Below are positions 16,264-25,360 of a DNA stretch of 64,000 bases, in pieces. The notes under the pieces are model-generated. The model was not told the DNA's origin and did not search any database. It worked only from the letters and a program-made list of their open reading frames with translations. The position numbers and the translations under genes were made by a program. Within the stretch, counting starts at the first letter, position 1, and each line of letters opens with the position of its first letter. Origin of the DNA: Olivibacter jilunii (GTDB lineage Bacteria > Bacteroidota > Bacteroidia > Sphingobacteriales > Sphingobacteriaceae); assembly GCF_900607235.1 (NCBI RefSeq), contig NZ_LR027859.1:62001-126000 (forward strand), given 5' to 3'.

Positions 16264-17448
16264 TTACAGCGCTTTCTTAGCCTTCTTATTTGTCAACAGT
16301 AGTAGGACGCTGCCCGCGATGCCGGATAATACGGAACCGGCTAAAATGGAAAATTTAGCTTCGGCTAATACATGCGTAGCATTCGCGAAAGATAAGATGG
16401 CAATAAAAATCGACATGGTAAAGCCAATTCCTCCCAGCATACCGACTCCTAAAATGTGTTTCCAAGAAGCACCGTGTGGTCGATTACTAATTCTTAATTT
16501 AACAGCTAACCAGGAAAAAGCAGTAATCCCGACTGGCTTTCCAAGAAACAAACCAAGCGCTATTCCTAATCCTAAAGGTGTAAATAAACCTTCTAGCATG
16601 CCATCTTCATATTTGATGTTCGTGTTTGCCAAAGCGAATATCGGCATGATCAGGAAATTCACCGGCTTTACTAATAGATGCTCTAATTTTTCTAAAGGAG
16701 ACTCTGTAGCGTCCGGCGTGGTAGGTAAGGTAAAAGCTGTAAGAACACCGGCAATCGTTGCATGAATACCTGAATGGTGAATGAAATACCACATGAATAT
16801 TCCCGGGATTAGGTAAAAAATAATTTTTTTGACTCCTAACTTATTGAAAATCAAAAGTAGGGCGAACAATAGACCGGCATATAGGAGGTATTGATATTGC
16901 AGGGAGGTTGAGTAAAATATAGCAATAACAAGTATGGCCATTAAGTCGTCTACAATAGCCAATGCCGCCAAGAATATTTTCAATGAGGAAGGTACTTTAT
17001 TGCCTAAGAGCGTGATGATAGCCAAGGCGAAGGCTATGTCAGTTGCCATTGGAATGCCCCAACCTCCTGCGAATTCCGAGTTTTTATTGAAAAAGGTATA
17101 GATCAATGCCGGTGCGATTACACCACCGAGTGCAGCAAATACAGGTAAGGTTGCCTTTTTGATCGATGCCAATTCACCTTCTACCAATTCCCGCTTAATT
17201 TCCAAGCCTACTAAGAGAAAGAAAATGGCCATTAATCCGTCATTAATCCAAATGATAATAGGATATTCCAAATGAAGGGTTTCAGAATGGTAACCTACTT
17301 TCATTTCTAAAAAATTATTAAAAGCACCACTGAAGGTTGTGTTGGCAATGATAAGGGAGATGACAACACAAAGAATCAGAATTACCCCACCCGCAGTACC
17401 GGATTTTAAGAACTCTTGAAAGGATTTGAAGTTAATTATTTTAGCCAT
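16264..17448 (-). CDS. nhaA: Na+/H+ antiporter NhaA
   Basis: The 394-residue inner membrane protein has the usual length and a dozen hydrophobic segments. NhaA hallmarks are visible: GLMAIFFLLVGLEIKRELVEGEL near residue 75, MATDIAFALAIITLLG (Asp of the ion path) and ALAIVDDLMAILVIAIFY with the two adjacent Asp residues that bind Na+/H+. It exchanges internal Na+ or Li+ for external H+ and supports pH and salt homeostasis. It is the first clear chromosomal gene right of the tRNA and stands alone. Confidence 0.95.
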   Translation of the reverse strand: MAKIINFKSFQEFLKSGTAGGVILILCVVISLIIANTTFSGAFNNFLEMKVGYHSETLHLEYPIIIWINDGLMAIFFLLVGLEIKRELVEGELASIKKATLPVFAALGGVIAPALIYTFFNKNSEFAGGWGIPMATDIAFALAIITLLGNKVPSSLKIFLAALAIVDDLMAILVIAIFYSTSLQYQYLLYAGLLFALLLIFNKLGVKKIIFYLIPGIFMWYFIHHSGIHATIAGVLTAFTLPTTPDATESPLEKLEHLLVKPVNFLIMPIFALANTNIKYEDGMLEGLFTPLGLGIALGLFLGKPVGITAFSWLAVKLRISNRPHGASWKHILGVGMLGGIGFTMSIFIAILSFANATHVLAEAKFSILAGSVLSGIAGSVLLLLTNKKAKKAL

Positions 17449-17544
17449 ACTGGCGAAAATAGCAAAAAAAGCCTGTATTTGGCAGAAAAAATGGTAAAAC
17501 TATAGGGGTATGAAAGGGCAAAGGTGTCATAGTTTTAAAATAAT

Positions 17545-18123
17545 ATGAGAACTATGAAGCTGTTTAAATTATTGGCGATTATCGCTATTATCGTAACAAG
17601 TGCATCAAGTACAAAAGCGCAAGTAGGGGATTGGACCATTGGCTTAAAGGCAGGAGCCAACTACGCTAATCTTCATTCGGATGCACAAGGACTAAATGAC
17701 AAAAAAGGAAAGGTAGGTTTTACGGCGGGTGCATTCGCTCGCATAGGCCAAACAGTTTTTTTTCAACCGGAGCTCAATTTTGTACATTTTTCCAATGAAT
17801 TTCAATACAACGGCCAAAGGCATAATCCAAAGCTGAGCCAGTTAAATGTGCCTTTGATGTTGGGATATAAGCTGCTGGACCAAGAAGCACTTGCGTTAAG
17901 AGTTTCTTTAGGGCCTGATTTTAGTTACAATCTGAATGAGCCGGATGTGTTTAAATCCGGCGACTTTAAAAAATTCAACATAGGCGGCGTTTTTAATGTG
18001 GGGGTGGACATAGGAAATATTACCTTGGATGCGCGCTATAGTAGAAGTTTTACCGATCTGGACAAGCGTCTTGGCCAAAAGACAGGCATATACTCATTAG
18101 CTGTCGGATTTAAGATTTTTTAG
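17545..18123 (+). CDS. Outer membrane beta-barrel protein (porin/PorT-like family)
   Basis: The 192-residue product has a signal peptide (about 1-25, ending STKAQ) and then eight or so amphipathic strands: WTIGLKAGANYANL, GFTAGAFARIGQTVFFQPELNFVH, and the end GIYSLAVGFKIF with the terminal Phe used by the barrel-assembly machinery. This matches small outer membrane barrels of the PorT-like/OMP_b-brl_2 type in Bacteroidota. No substrate can be assigned. A second in-frame ATG lies three codons inside, so the start is slightly uncertain. Confidence 0.8.
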   Translation: MRTMKLFKLLAIIAIIVTSASSTKAQVGDWTIGLKAGANYANLHSDAQGLNDKKGKVGFTAGAFARIGQTVFFQPELNFVHFSNEFQYNGQRHNPKLSQLNVPLMLGYKLLDQEALALRVSLGPDFSYNLNEPDVFKSGDFKKFNIGGVFNVGVDIGNITLDARYSRSFTDLDKRLGQKTGIYSLAVGFKIF

Positions 18124-18195
18124 GTAACAATAAATTGTTTTGTAGACACTTATCTTTTTGTTGTTTTTTAAAAAAGTTATAACAGCTTAGAAAAT

Positions 18196-18226
18196 TTTGT
18201 GTTTATGGAAAAAAGTATTAGCTTTG
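18196..18226 (+). promoter_or_regulatory. Consensus Bacteroidota promoter
   Basis: TTTG (18196-18199), 19 bases, then TAGCTTTG (18219-18226) match the -33/-7 consensus exactly in spacing and in every fixed base. Transcription would start near 18233 and run either into the hairpin at 18258 or on to the protease gene at 18347. Confidence 0.7.
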
Positions 18227-18232
18227 TGCTTT

Positions 18233-18298
18233 CATAATTTAGGTTTATAATTGGTTGACAGGCCTCTAATCTCCCCGATTATTGGCCTGTTACTTTTT
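18233..18298 (+). ncRNA. Candidate very short RNA or attenuated leader
   Basis: Directly after the promoter, ACAGGCC (18258-18264) pairs with GGCCTGT (18284-18290). A further inner AATC/GATT pairing and a run of five T (18294-18298) follow, which is the form of an intrinsic terminator. The transcript would be about 65 bases and contains no open frame of note. It could be a stand-alone small RNA or an attenuator in front of the aspartyl protease gene. I recognise no known RNA family. Confidence 0.4.
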
Positions 18299-18346
18299 AA
18301 AATTATTTAGTATTTTTATACTTTAATAACCATTTATAAACAGAAC

Positions 18347-19540
18347 ATGCGTCTCGTCTTTTTTGCCTTATTACTGGTGGGCTATATGCGTAGTGCTGCG
18401 CAAGAAGAAATTGTTCCTTCGCCTTCTCAAGTATTAAGCGAGGTGCATTTTAAAACCTTAATGGGTGGAGTGGTTGTTTTGCCCGCCTTGTTGAATGGTT
18501 TTCCAGATACATTAAATTTTATTTTAGATACCGGGAGCGGGGGTATTTCCCTGGATTCTTCCACGGTTGTTTCTCTTGGATTGAAACCGACGCCAAGCGC
18601 CACCCGCATCCGAGGCGTTGCAGGCATTAAACAGGTTAGCTATCTATATAATCAGCATCTTAAGTTCCCGGGATATACGGTTGATAGCTTAAATTTTCAT
18701 ATCAACGACTATTCTTTTCTTTCAAGTGTGTACGGGGTTAAAGTTGATGGGATCATTGGCTACTCATTATTTAGCCGATATATAGTGAAAATAAATTATG
18801 ATGATAGCCTGATGCATATCTGCTCGCAAGGCACCATTCGTTATCCAAAGGGAGGTTTTCTTTTAAGGCCTAACATAAAAAGTTTAGTGGTGCAGCGGGC
18901 CTTATTAAAAGATAAGCACCAAGTGAATGCGCGCTTTTTGCACGATATCGGTGCGGGTGTATGTGTTATGCTTTCGAAAGAGTTCGTTGAAGATAGTACA
19001 CTGTTAGCATGGAATCGAAAGCTATGGCCGAAAGAAGGACATGGTTTGGGGGGTAAGATACAGATGGATTTAACGGTTATTAAGGAGCTCCGTTTTGGTC
19101 CGTACAAATTTAAACATGTCCCTACCTTGATTTTTGATGATGTGTATGATGTGACTTCCTATCCCTACTTGGGCGGCTTGATCGGGAACGATATTTTCAG
19201 GCGTTTTAACATGATCTATAACTATGAAAAGGGAGATATTCACCTCATACCTAATAACAGTTTTCGGGATCGGTTTGATTACGCCTATTCGGGCTTGGAC
19301 TTGCAATTAATTGATGGAAACATAGAAATCGGAGGCGTGGCGAAAGGGTCACCCGCAGAATTGGCCGGGTTAAAAGTTGGCGATTTGTTGCTCGCTGTAA
19401 ATGGTGATTTCAGTGTGAATTTTGCCCAATATAAAAAGGCGCTGCAGCGGCCAAAAAAGGAAGTCATGTTGCTGGTACGACGAAAGGAAGAGCTGCTAAT
19501 ATTTAAGTTCAAGATAAAAAGTATAAAACAAGTTTTTTAG
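18347..19540 (+). CDS. Retropepsin-like aspartyl protease with C-terminal PDZ domain
   Basis: The 397-residue product has a signal peptide (about 1-19, ending RSAAQ). The aspartyl protease fold has DTGSGG (61-66), and a second half carries HDIGAG (199-204), so there are two possible catalytic Asp residues in one chain. Residues about 318-390 form a PDZ domain (VAKGSPAELAGLKVGDLLLAVNG). Proteins of this layout (aspartyl protease family/PDZ) are frequent in Bacteroidota and probably process proteins in the periplasm. It may be under control of the promoter and hairpin at 18196-18298. Confidence 0.85.
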   Translation: MRLVFFALLLVGYMRSAAQEEIVPSPSQVLSEVHFKTLMGGVVVLPALLNGFPDTLNFILDTGSGGISLDSSTVVSLGLKPTPSATRIRGVAGIKQVSYLYNQHLKFPGYTVDSLNFHINDYSFLSSVYGVKVDGIIGYSLFSRYIVKINYDDSLMHICSQGTIRYPKGGFLLRPNIKSLVVQRALLKDKHQVNARFLHDIGAGVCVMLSKEFVEDSTLLAWNRKLWPKEGHGLGGKIQMDLTVIKELRFGPYKFKHVPTLIFDDVYDVTSYPYLGGLIGNDIFRRFNMIYNYEKGDIHLIPNNSFRDRFDYAYSGLDLQLIDGNIEIGGVAKGSPAELAGLKVGDLLLAVNGDFSVNFAQYKKALQRPKKEVMLLVRRKEELLIFKFKIKSIKQVF

Positions 19541-19590
19541 TCACTTAACCTAATTTTACTTCTATGCGGATAGCTTTGATGAAGTGGGGC

Positions 19591-19941
19591 TTATTCATGA
19601 GATAGAATATTGATAATATTGTCGAAAGGATCCTTTACAAAAAAACGCCTTACTCCCCAAGGTTCATGGGAAGGTCCATAAATGATCTCAAAGCCATGTT
19701 TTGTTATTTCCGTTAATGCTTGGTCTAAGTCGTCCACTTCGATAGACAAATACGGTACAGGCAGGCCGTCTCCTCCCTGAGAGGCGAAACTTACCTGCGT
19801 TCCGCTTTCTTCAGAGGACGCATAAGTTGCGATCCATCCATGGTTCATCACGTTTTGTAAGCCTAATACGTCACCATAAAAGGTTGCTGCCAATTCAATG
19901 TTATCTGTTTCTATATTTGCTACAATACGTTTTACCTTCAT
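19591..19941 (-). CDS. VOC (glyoxalase/bleomycin resistance) superfamily protein
   Basis: The 116-residue product is the length of a single VOC domain with two beta-alpha-beta-beta-beta units: RIVANIETDNIELAATFYGDVLGL at the start and YGPSHEPWGVRRFFVKDPFDNIINIL at the end. The WGVRRFFVKDP..N pattern is typical. The N-terminal metal residue position has Asn/Glu rather than a clear His, so an active glyoxalase cannot be claimed. It is a monocistronic gene convergent with the protease gene. Confidence 0.8.
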   Translation of the reverse strand: MKVKRIVANIETDNIELAATFYGDVLGLQNVMNHGWIATYASSEESGTQVSFASQGGDGLPVPYLSIEVDDLDQALTEITKHGFEIIYGPSHEPWGVRRFFVKDPFDNIINILSHE

Positions 19942-20118
19942 GAGCTTACTTTTTCTTTGTCCCCTTAGATGAAAATTTATCTAGCTGAAAACAGGGGTTT
20001 TCCGGGTTCAATCAGCCTAATTTAAGAATCTTTCTTTATTATTGTAAACGTTGCTTTTGAAATCGTTGTGTTTTTTGGGATGTGTATTGCAAACATGTTG
20101 ACCTTAAAATGAAATATA

Positions 20119-21081
20119 ATGAGTTACTTTTGGAAAGCTTACATGTTCTTCTTCGCGGTTCCCTTTCCGATGATATTGTACTATAGTATCAATTACAATT
20201 CTGAAATAAGGGGAGACGGTACAAATCCTTGGTTGGCTTTAACCTATCTGTTAATTTCGCTGGTATTGTGGACGATCGTTTTATATAAGCTTTATCAGCG
20301 ATGGATCGCACTCACTTTACAGACCAAATCAAATATTGAGTCGCTGCTTCGTGATGGCGTGTTAAAGGATGGGGAAATTGTGGACGTGAAAACGCTCAAA
20401 CCTGTCGCAAAAGACGTTGAAACCTTGGAGGTATCGGTGCGGTTTGAGAATTTTTCAGGCACGAAGGTTTTACAGACAATACCTATTAATGATAGTAAGC
20501 CGCAACAGAATCGATACGAAGCAGGTAAACGTATAAAACTACGGATTGATAAAACCTTAAAAAGCAGCCCCGTCTTCATACCGGATGGGGTGCAAGTAGA
20601 ATTAAGGAAAAGTCAAATGTTTCTTTCTATCATAGGATGGTTATTGGCTTTAGGGCTTGTTATCGCCTATTATATTTTCTCCTATCAATTGGAAAGCAGA
20701 GGCACCGGGTGGCGATTCCTTATCTTCTGGCATCCCTTATTATTATGTCCTTTAATTTTATTGCTCAGCTTCCTCGGCTTGGATGCTTTACTGGGACAAC
20801 TTAGTGGCTTACCCAAGGATGTATTACGATTGATCTTCTATGGAAAGCAAGCTACTGCGAGGATTTTAAGCGCAAAACAAACCGGTACTTACATTAATGA
20901 ACAGCCACAGGTGCGGTTTGAGTTGGATTTTAAGGACGAGAGGGGTCGGACGCATAGGGTAAGTCTTAAGAAAATCGTAAGTCTGCTGGAGGTGAGTATA
21001 ACTCAGCAACAGACGGTAGACATTTTTTATTTAGAAGAAGATCCCCAAACAATAGCTTTTAGCAAGGATCTGAATGATTAA
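20119..21081 (+). CDS. Uncharacterised four-helix membrane protein
   Basis: The 320-residue product has hydrophobic segments at about 5-22, 36-58, 171-192 and 203-228. A soluble region rich in beta strands lies between the pairs (about 70-165), and another of similar type follows the last helix (about 240-318). Both soluble parts contain the pattern of a strand with VRFE(N/L) followed by an RTHRVSL- or KVLQTI-like strand, so they may be a repeated domain, as in DUF3592-type proteins. I do not recognise a function. It is followed 24 bases later by a lipoprotein gene in the same direction, so the two are probably co-transcribed. Confidence 0.7.
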   Translation: MSYFWKAYMFFFAVPFPMILYYSINYNSEIRGDGTNPWLALTYLLISLVLWTIVLYKLYQRWIALTLQTKSNIESLLRDGVLKDGEIVDVKTLKPVAKDVETLEVSVRFENFSGTKVLQTIPINDSKPQQNRYEAGKRIKLRIDKTLKSSPVFIPDGVQVELRKSQMFLSIIGWLLALGLVIAYYIFSYQLESRGTGWRFLIFWHPLLLCPLILLLSFLGLDALLGQLSGLPKDVLRLIFYGKQATARILSAKQTGTYINEQPQVRFELDFKDERGRTHRVSLKKIVSLLEVSITQQQTVDIFYLEEDPQTIAFSKDLND

Positions 21082-21105
21082 TTTCAATAGGGTATTTAAA
21101 TTTTC

Positions 21106-21792
21106 ATGAAAACTTACAAACTTACTATCTTATTGATAGGTTCCCTAAATATTATGGTTGCTTGTAACAGTATAACCAAAAGCATTCGAGATACTTTTGA
21201 TGACTCTTCAAAAGCTGAGAAAGATACTGCGGCTTCAGCAAGTAACCTCATGCCGGATACTAGTAAGCAAGAAACTGTTCAACAAAGAAAAATATATAAA
21301 GAAGTTACACCACCTCCGGTAAAAGATTTTTTAAGTGATACCCTTGCCCTTGGAAAGGCAGAGCAATCCTTAAGGAAACTTCCGCAATATAATGGAAAGA
21401 AAATCAGACTATATGACGATATTCACTTTTACGATGATGGAAGGGTGATGCTTAATCTTCAACATCCCGAGAATCCGGAGTATATTGATGCTTACGAATA
21501 TGATGATGGGGTATGGAGTGAGCCAAAGCCTGTTCAAATTTCTATTAGAACTAATCTACAAAGTAAGCTGTTTGATCTGGATAGAATTAAATTCAGAACG
21601 GTGTCAACTATTATGAATAACTATAACGAAAAGGCGGGAACGATAGAGGGAGCAAAACCGGTCAACCATGTGTACGGTATTGTTTGGGATGGTGAATTTA
21701 TTTGGTATCCTCGAAGTATAAACGGTTCAAGGCAACGTTTTGCCATCGACTTTAACCTAGATGGTTCGGTGAAAATGTTTAGGCGTGAGTAG
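21106..21792 (+). CDS. Uncharacterised lipoprotein
   Basis: The 228-residue product has a lipoprotein signal with Cys20 (NIMVACNS). A polar Ser/Asp/Lys-rich linker follows (to about 65), then a compact domain containing KIRLYDDIHFYDDGRVMLNLQHPENPEYIDAYEYDDG and WDGEFIWYPRSING-type strands. The family is not recognised. The gene lies 24 bases downstream of the membrane protein gene at 20119 and they may work together in the envelope, but nothing in the sequence shows the role. Confidence 0.7.
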   Translation: MKTYKLTILLIGSLNIMVACNSITKSIRDTFDDSSKAEKDTAASASNLMPDTSKQETVQQRKIYKEVTPPPVKDFLSDTLALGKAEQSLRKLPQYNGKKIRLYDDIHFYDDGRVMLNLQHPENPEYIDAYEYDDGVWSEPKPVQISIRTNLQSKLFDLDRIKFRTVSTIMNNYNEKAGTIEGAKPVNHVYGIVWDGEFIWYPRSINGSRQRFAIDFNLDGSVKMFRRE

Positions 21793-21848
21793 TTGGACAA
21801 TATGAATTTAGCCTTAACATTGGTTTTCTGTTTTGCAAAAAAGAGTGC

Positions 21849-22847
21849 TTAGCTGTTTATCGCTTTCCAGATTAAATCTTTAAGTTCCTGCAGTCCTTTT
21901 TGTGCGACGGAGGAAATGAAGATGTAAGGGATTTGCTCTGGAAGGTCTTGCTCCATTTCCAGCTGTAGTTCCTCGTCTAGCATATCGGATTTTGTAATGG
22001 CTAACAGACGGGGTTTATCCAAGAGCTCCGGATTGTAAGCCGTGAGTTCGTGTAAGAGAATATTAAACTCTTCTGCAATTGAGCGGTGAGTGTCAGCAGG
22101 AACCATAAAAAGCAATACGGAATTACGCTCGATATGTCTTAAGAATCGATAACCCAGTCCCTTTCCCTCAGAGGCGCCTTCAATGATGCCAGGAATGTCG
22201 GCCATCACAAAAGATTTGTTATCGCGATAAGATACGATACCCAAATTGGGAACTAATGTTGTAAAGGGGTAATCGGCTATTTCGGGCTTAGCTGCAGAAA
22301 CTACGGAAAGTAGCGTGGATTTACCTGCGTTCGGAAAACCGACCAAGCCTACATCAGCCAATACTTTGAGCTCCAAAACAATCCATTCTTCTATGCCAGG
22401 CTCACCAGGTTGAGCAAAGCGTGGTGTTTGTTGCGTTGGTGTTTTGAAATGCCAGTTGCCTAATCCGCCGCGCCCCCCGGGTGTGAGAACCTTGGTTTCA
22501 CCGTCTTCGGTAATATCAAATAGGACTTCCCCTGTTTCGGCATTCCTGGCGATAGTGCCCAACGGAACTTCCAAGATTTCATCTTTTCCGTTCTTGCCAT
22601 GTTGCAATGCGCTGGAGCCCGGCCCGCCGGGCTCAGCGATAATGTGCTTTCTGTATTTAAGGTGCAAAAGCGTCCATAATTGACTATTGCCCCGCAGTAT
22701 AATATGGCCTCCTCTGCCCCCGTCGCCCCCGTCAGGTCCACCCTTTGCTGTATGTTTGTCGCGATGGAGGTGGGCAGAGCCAGCCCCTCCATGACCGGAA
22801 CGACAACAAATTTTAACATAATCGACAAAGTTTGAACCTTGAGCCAT
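21849..22847 (-). CDS. obgE: GTPase Obg/CgtA
   Basis: The 332-residue product has the glycine-rich Obg fold first ([18 protein letters not shown], to about 158), then the G domain with P-loop GFPNAGKST (about 166-174), switch [11 protein letters not shown] and the TKSD specificity motif near residue 285. It lacks the extra C-terminal domain present in some Firmicutes. Obg binds the large ribosomal subunit and links assembly with growth and stress state. It follows adk by 23 bases on the same strand, so the two are likely one operon. Confidence 0.96.
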   Translation of the reverse strand: MAQGSNFVDYVKICCRSGHGGAGSAHLHRDKHTAKGGPDGGDGGRGGHIILRGNSQLWTLLHLKYRKHIIAEPGGPGSSALQHGKNGKDEILEVPLGTIARNAETGEVLFDITEDGETKVLTPGGRGGLGNWHFKTPTQQTPRFAQPGEPGIEEWIVLELKVLADVGLVGFPNAGKSTLLSVVSAAKPEIADYPFTTLVPNLGIVSYRDNKSFVMADIPGIIEGASEGKGLGYRFLRHIERNSVLLFMVPADTHRSIAEEFNILLHELTAYNPELLDKPRLLAITKSDMLDEELQLEMEQDLPEQIPYIFISSVAQKGLQELKDLIWKAINS

Positions 22848-22870
22848 TTTTTGTTATTGAATTACTGGAA

Positions 22871-23443
22871 TTAATAGCGGTCTACAACAGCGCATATTGC
22901 CTTAAAAATCTCATCAATGGATCCTATTCCATCAATATTCTGTAGTTTTCCTTGTTGCTGGTAATAACCGGCAACCGGTGCTGTTTTTGAATTATATTCT
23001 ACGATACGTTTGCGGATGATTTCGGGATTAGCATCGTCGGCACGACCGGAATCTTTTCCACGTAGTAATAGTCTTTTTTCCAGCTCGTCTTCATCAACCT
23101 GAAGTGCTATCATGCCGGATATTTGCGCTCCTTTTGATGCTAAGAGTTTGTCAAGAGCTTCAGCTTGCGCTACGGTACGTGGAAAACCATCGAAAATAAA
23201 ACCCTTTGCCTCTTGATTACTATCAAGCTTGTTACTGATCATACCGATTACAACTTCATCAGGAACCAGCTTACCATCATCCATCAGTTTTTTAGCTTCT
23301 AGTCCTAAAGCAGTTCCCTGCGCAATTTCACTTCTAAGGAGGTCTCCTGTAGATAGATGGACTAATTGATACTTTTCAATAAGTTTTTGGGATTGTGTAC
23401 CTTTTCCGGCGCCTGGAGGGCCAAATAAAACTAAATTTAGCAT
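22871..23443 (-). CDS. adk: Adenylate kinase
   Basis: The 190-residue short-form enzyme has P-loop FGPPGAGKGTQ at about 6-16, HLSTGDLLR, the FDGFPRT motif and a short lid without zinc cysteines (GRADDANPEIIRKRI). It interconverts ATP + AMP and 2 ADP. Short, zinc-free lids are normal for the Bacteroidota type. Its leader is long: a -7 element TACCTTTG lies about 220 bases upstream. obgE follows closely. Confidence 0.96.
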   Translation of the reverse strand: MLNLVLFGPPGAGKGTQSQKLIEKYQLVHLSTGDLLRSEIAQGTALGLEAKKLMDDGKLVPDEVVIGMISNKLDSNQEAKGFIFDGFPRTVAQAEALDKLLASKGAQISGMIALQVDEDELEKRLLLRGKDSGRADDANPEIIRKRIVEYNSKTAPVAGYYQQQGKLQNIDGIGSIDEIFKAICAVVDRY

Positions 23444-23661
23444 GTTATGAATTTTTTGCTCAATGTGTTTTTACATCGAGACACGGTTAAACTTGTACAA
23501 CCAACGGTTTCCACAATCTACATCTTTGCCGCTAGCTTTCTTCGGAACTTTACTTCTTTGAAGTTTTGTACGTTGTTAATGATAACAAAAGCCTTGCCCA
23601 CTTAAGAATTCGGCCCTTGTTACATTCGTATAAATGACTCTTTAGTAAAAAAGAGCGGTCG

Positions 23662-23669
23662 CAAAGGTA
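23662..23669 (-). promoter_or_regulatory. Probable -7 element for adk-obgE
   Basis: The minus strand reads TACCTTTG, matching TAnnTTTG. A -33 TTTG at the right spacing is not clear. It implies a leader of about 210 bases. Confidence 0.45.
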
Positions 23670-23834
23670 AGGCTTATTTTTTTATTTTTTTGCATTCAAT
23701 CATGAAAGATTCATATGTGCAAACAGGCGCTAAACGATAAGTATCCGAATACTTTGTAAGAAGGAAGGTTTGTTTTATAGGTGGATGATATGTTTTAAGT
23801 CAAAAGAACCTAATGTGCTGACTATATACAGGAA

Positions 23835-23867
23835 AAGAAAGATGATGGATAAAACATCATCTTTCTT
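23835..23867 (-). terminator. Terminator of the short-chain dehydrogenase gene
   Basis: AAGAAAGATGATG (23835-23847) pairs perfectly over 13 bases with CATCATCTTTCTT (23855-23867), with a 7-base loop. On the minus strand it is followed by TTCC, so the T run is short. It starts 9 bases after the gene's stop. Confidence 0.75.
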
Positions 23868-23876
23868 AGATATGCT

Positions 23877-24632
23877 TTAGCGTGTGGTGTAGCCACCGTT
23901 TGCAAAAATGGTTTGTCCGGTGATCCACCAACCATCTGTTACCAAAAATTCAACTAACGGCGCGATATCTTTGATGTCTGTTAGGCCACCCAAAGCGGAG
24001 GCAGATTTATGATAAGCCACCGCATCGTCGCTTTCTTGCCCATAAAAGAAGGGGGTATCCATTGGTCCGGGCGCTACTGCTGTAACGGATATGCCACGTT
24101 CACCGAATTCCTTCGAAGCCGATCGCGTAAAGTCTTCTACCGGTGCTTTTGCACCGGCATAAGTTGAATAATAACCGGTATAGGCAGCAAGTAAGGAGGT
24201 TACAATGGTACATATTTTTCCGTTATCGTTAAGCTGTTTTCCAGCCTCCTGAAGGAAGAAATAGGCTACTTTTGAATTGATGTCAAACATGTTGTCATAT
24301 TCTTCTTCTGTAGTATCTACGAATGGTTTTTTCAATACACGTCCTACCGTATTAATCGCAATATCGATTCCTCCATATTTGCTTTTTGTTTCTTCAAAAA
24401 GCTTTTTGATATTGGCAATCTGGGTGAGATCAGCCTGAAAAAGAAACGCATCACCACCCGATTGTTTTATAGCTGCAAGTGTTTGCTCGGCATCTGGCCG
24501 GGTCTGCTCACTGTTGTAATGAATTGCGACTTTTGCACCTTTTGCTGCCAGATTTCTACTCAGCAAACCTCCAAGGTTTTTACCTCCACCGGCAATAAGA
24601 ACTACTTTTCCATTCAAATCATTTCGTGCCAT
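23877..24632 (-). CDS. Short-chain dehydrogenase/reductase (SDR)
   Basis: The 251-residue classical SDR has a dinucleotide-binding glycine motif GGGKNLGG (about 15-22), NTVG in place of NNAG, and a Tyr-x-x-x-Lys pair in YAGAK (about 154-158). A GPMDTPFF segment follows the active site and the C terminus reads GQTIFANGGYTTR. It would reduce or oxidise a carbonyl/hydroxyl group with NAD(P)H, but the substrate is not evident. Next to it lies a short AraC-type regulator gene on the same strand, which may control it. Confidence 0.88.
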   Translation of the reverse strand: MARNDLNGKVVLIAGGGKNLGGLLSRNLAAKGAKVAIHYNSEQTRPDAEQTLAAIKQSGGDAFLFQADLTQIANIKKLFEETKSKYGGIDIAINTVGRVLKKPFVDTTEEEYDNMFDINSKVAYFFLQEAGKQLNDNGKICTIVTSLLAAYTGYYSTYAGAKAPVEDFTRSASKEFGERGISVTAVAPGPMDTPFFYGQESDDAVAYHKSASALGGLTDIKDIAPLVEFLVTDGWWITGQTIFANGGYTTR

Positions 24633-24714
24633 AGCATTTAAATTTTAAGTTTATGAATTAGACAAAAATCGGATTCGGTTCACTATTATTATGGTGAACT
24701 TTTCGGATTTTTAT

Positions 24715-25095
24715 TTAAGAGACCTTCGGTGTCCGGGATTCCCGGAATTGACCGGGAGTTTGACCGGTCATTTTCTTGAAGAATTTTGAAAAATTAGAAG
24801 GATCATAAGTTAAGAGAAGCGCAATTTCCCTGACAGGATGTTCAGAATCAGACAAAAGCCTTTTTGCCCAATCAATTATTTTTAGATCGTAGAAATGACA
24901 AGGATGGTGGCCCCTCGTCTTTTGTATTGTATCAGTTAAATGATTGTGCGATACAAAAAGCTTTTCAGCGATTTGCTTAAGGGACATCATTTCTGTGGCT
25001 CGCGCCTCAACGATATCCAGTAGATGCTTATCTAATAAGCGAAAGTATTGTTCCGTGATCTCTTCACTCCTTGTAAGCTGTTTCTCGTTTTTCAT
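24715..25095 (-). CDS. Short AraC-type helix-turn-helix protein
   Basis: The 126-residue product consists of little more than the AraC/XylS DNA-binding domain: SLKQIAEKLFVSHNHLTDTI (first HTH) and REIALLLTYDPSNFSKFFKKMTGQTPGQFRE (second HTH). There is no N-terminal sensor domain, only about 35 extra residues. Such short forms may act with a partner or respond through protein level. It lies 82 bases upstream of the dehydrogenase gene on the same strand, which suggests it regulates that gene. A truncated remnant of a larger regulator is an alternative, but the start looks natural. Confidence 0.8.
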   Translation of the reverse strand: MKNEKQLTRSEEITEQYFRLLDKHLLDIVEARATEMMSLKQIAEKLFVSHNHLTDTIQKTRGHHPCHFYDLKIIDWAKRLLSDSEHPVREIALLLTYDPSNFSKFFKKMTGQTPGQFRESRTPKVS

Positions 25096-25360
25096 CGTAG
25101 ACTGATTAACGGTTTTATTAAACAGTTGAATTATTTAGCGTTAATCGCAAGTTAAAAATAATTCTATAAAGACGAATAGCGTATAGTCCTGAAATTTGCG
25201 GCTTGTTTGTGCATTTCGCCAAATACCGGAAATTCAGTTCGCAAGTTTAAGGAATAGTTTACTGAGCTCCTTATTGATTTTTAATCGAACAATACGGATA
25301 TTTAATTGGAATAATTTTTACAAATAAGTTGTCCGAAAAGATTGTTTAACATGTATTTTT

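Larger units (their letters stand above)
23444..23876. other. 433-base spacer: adk leader and SDR terminator
   Basis: The left part would be an approximately 210-base untranslated leader of adk, since a -7 element TACCTTTG (minus strand, 23662-23669) is the only good promoter match. The right end holds the terminator of the dehydrogenase gene. I find no convincing gene in it on either strand. Confidence 0.5.
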
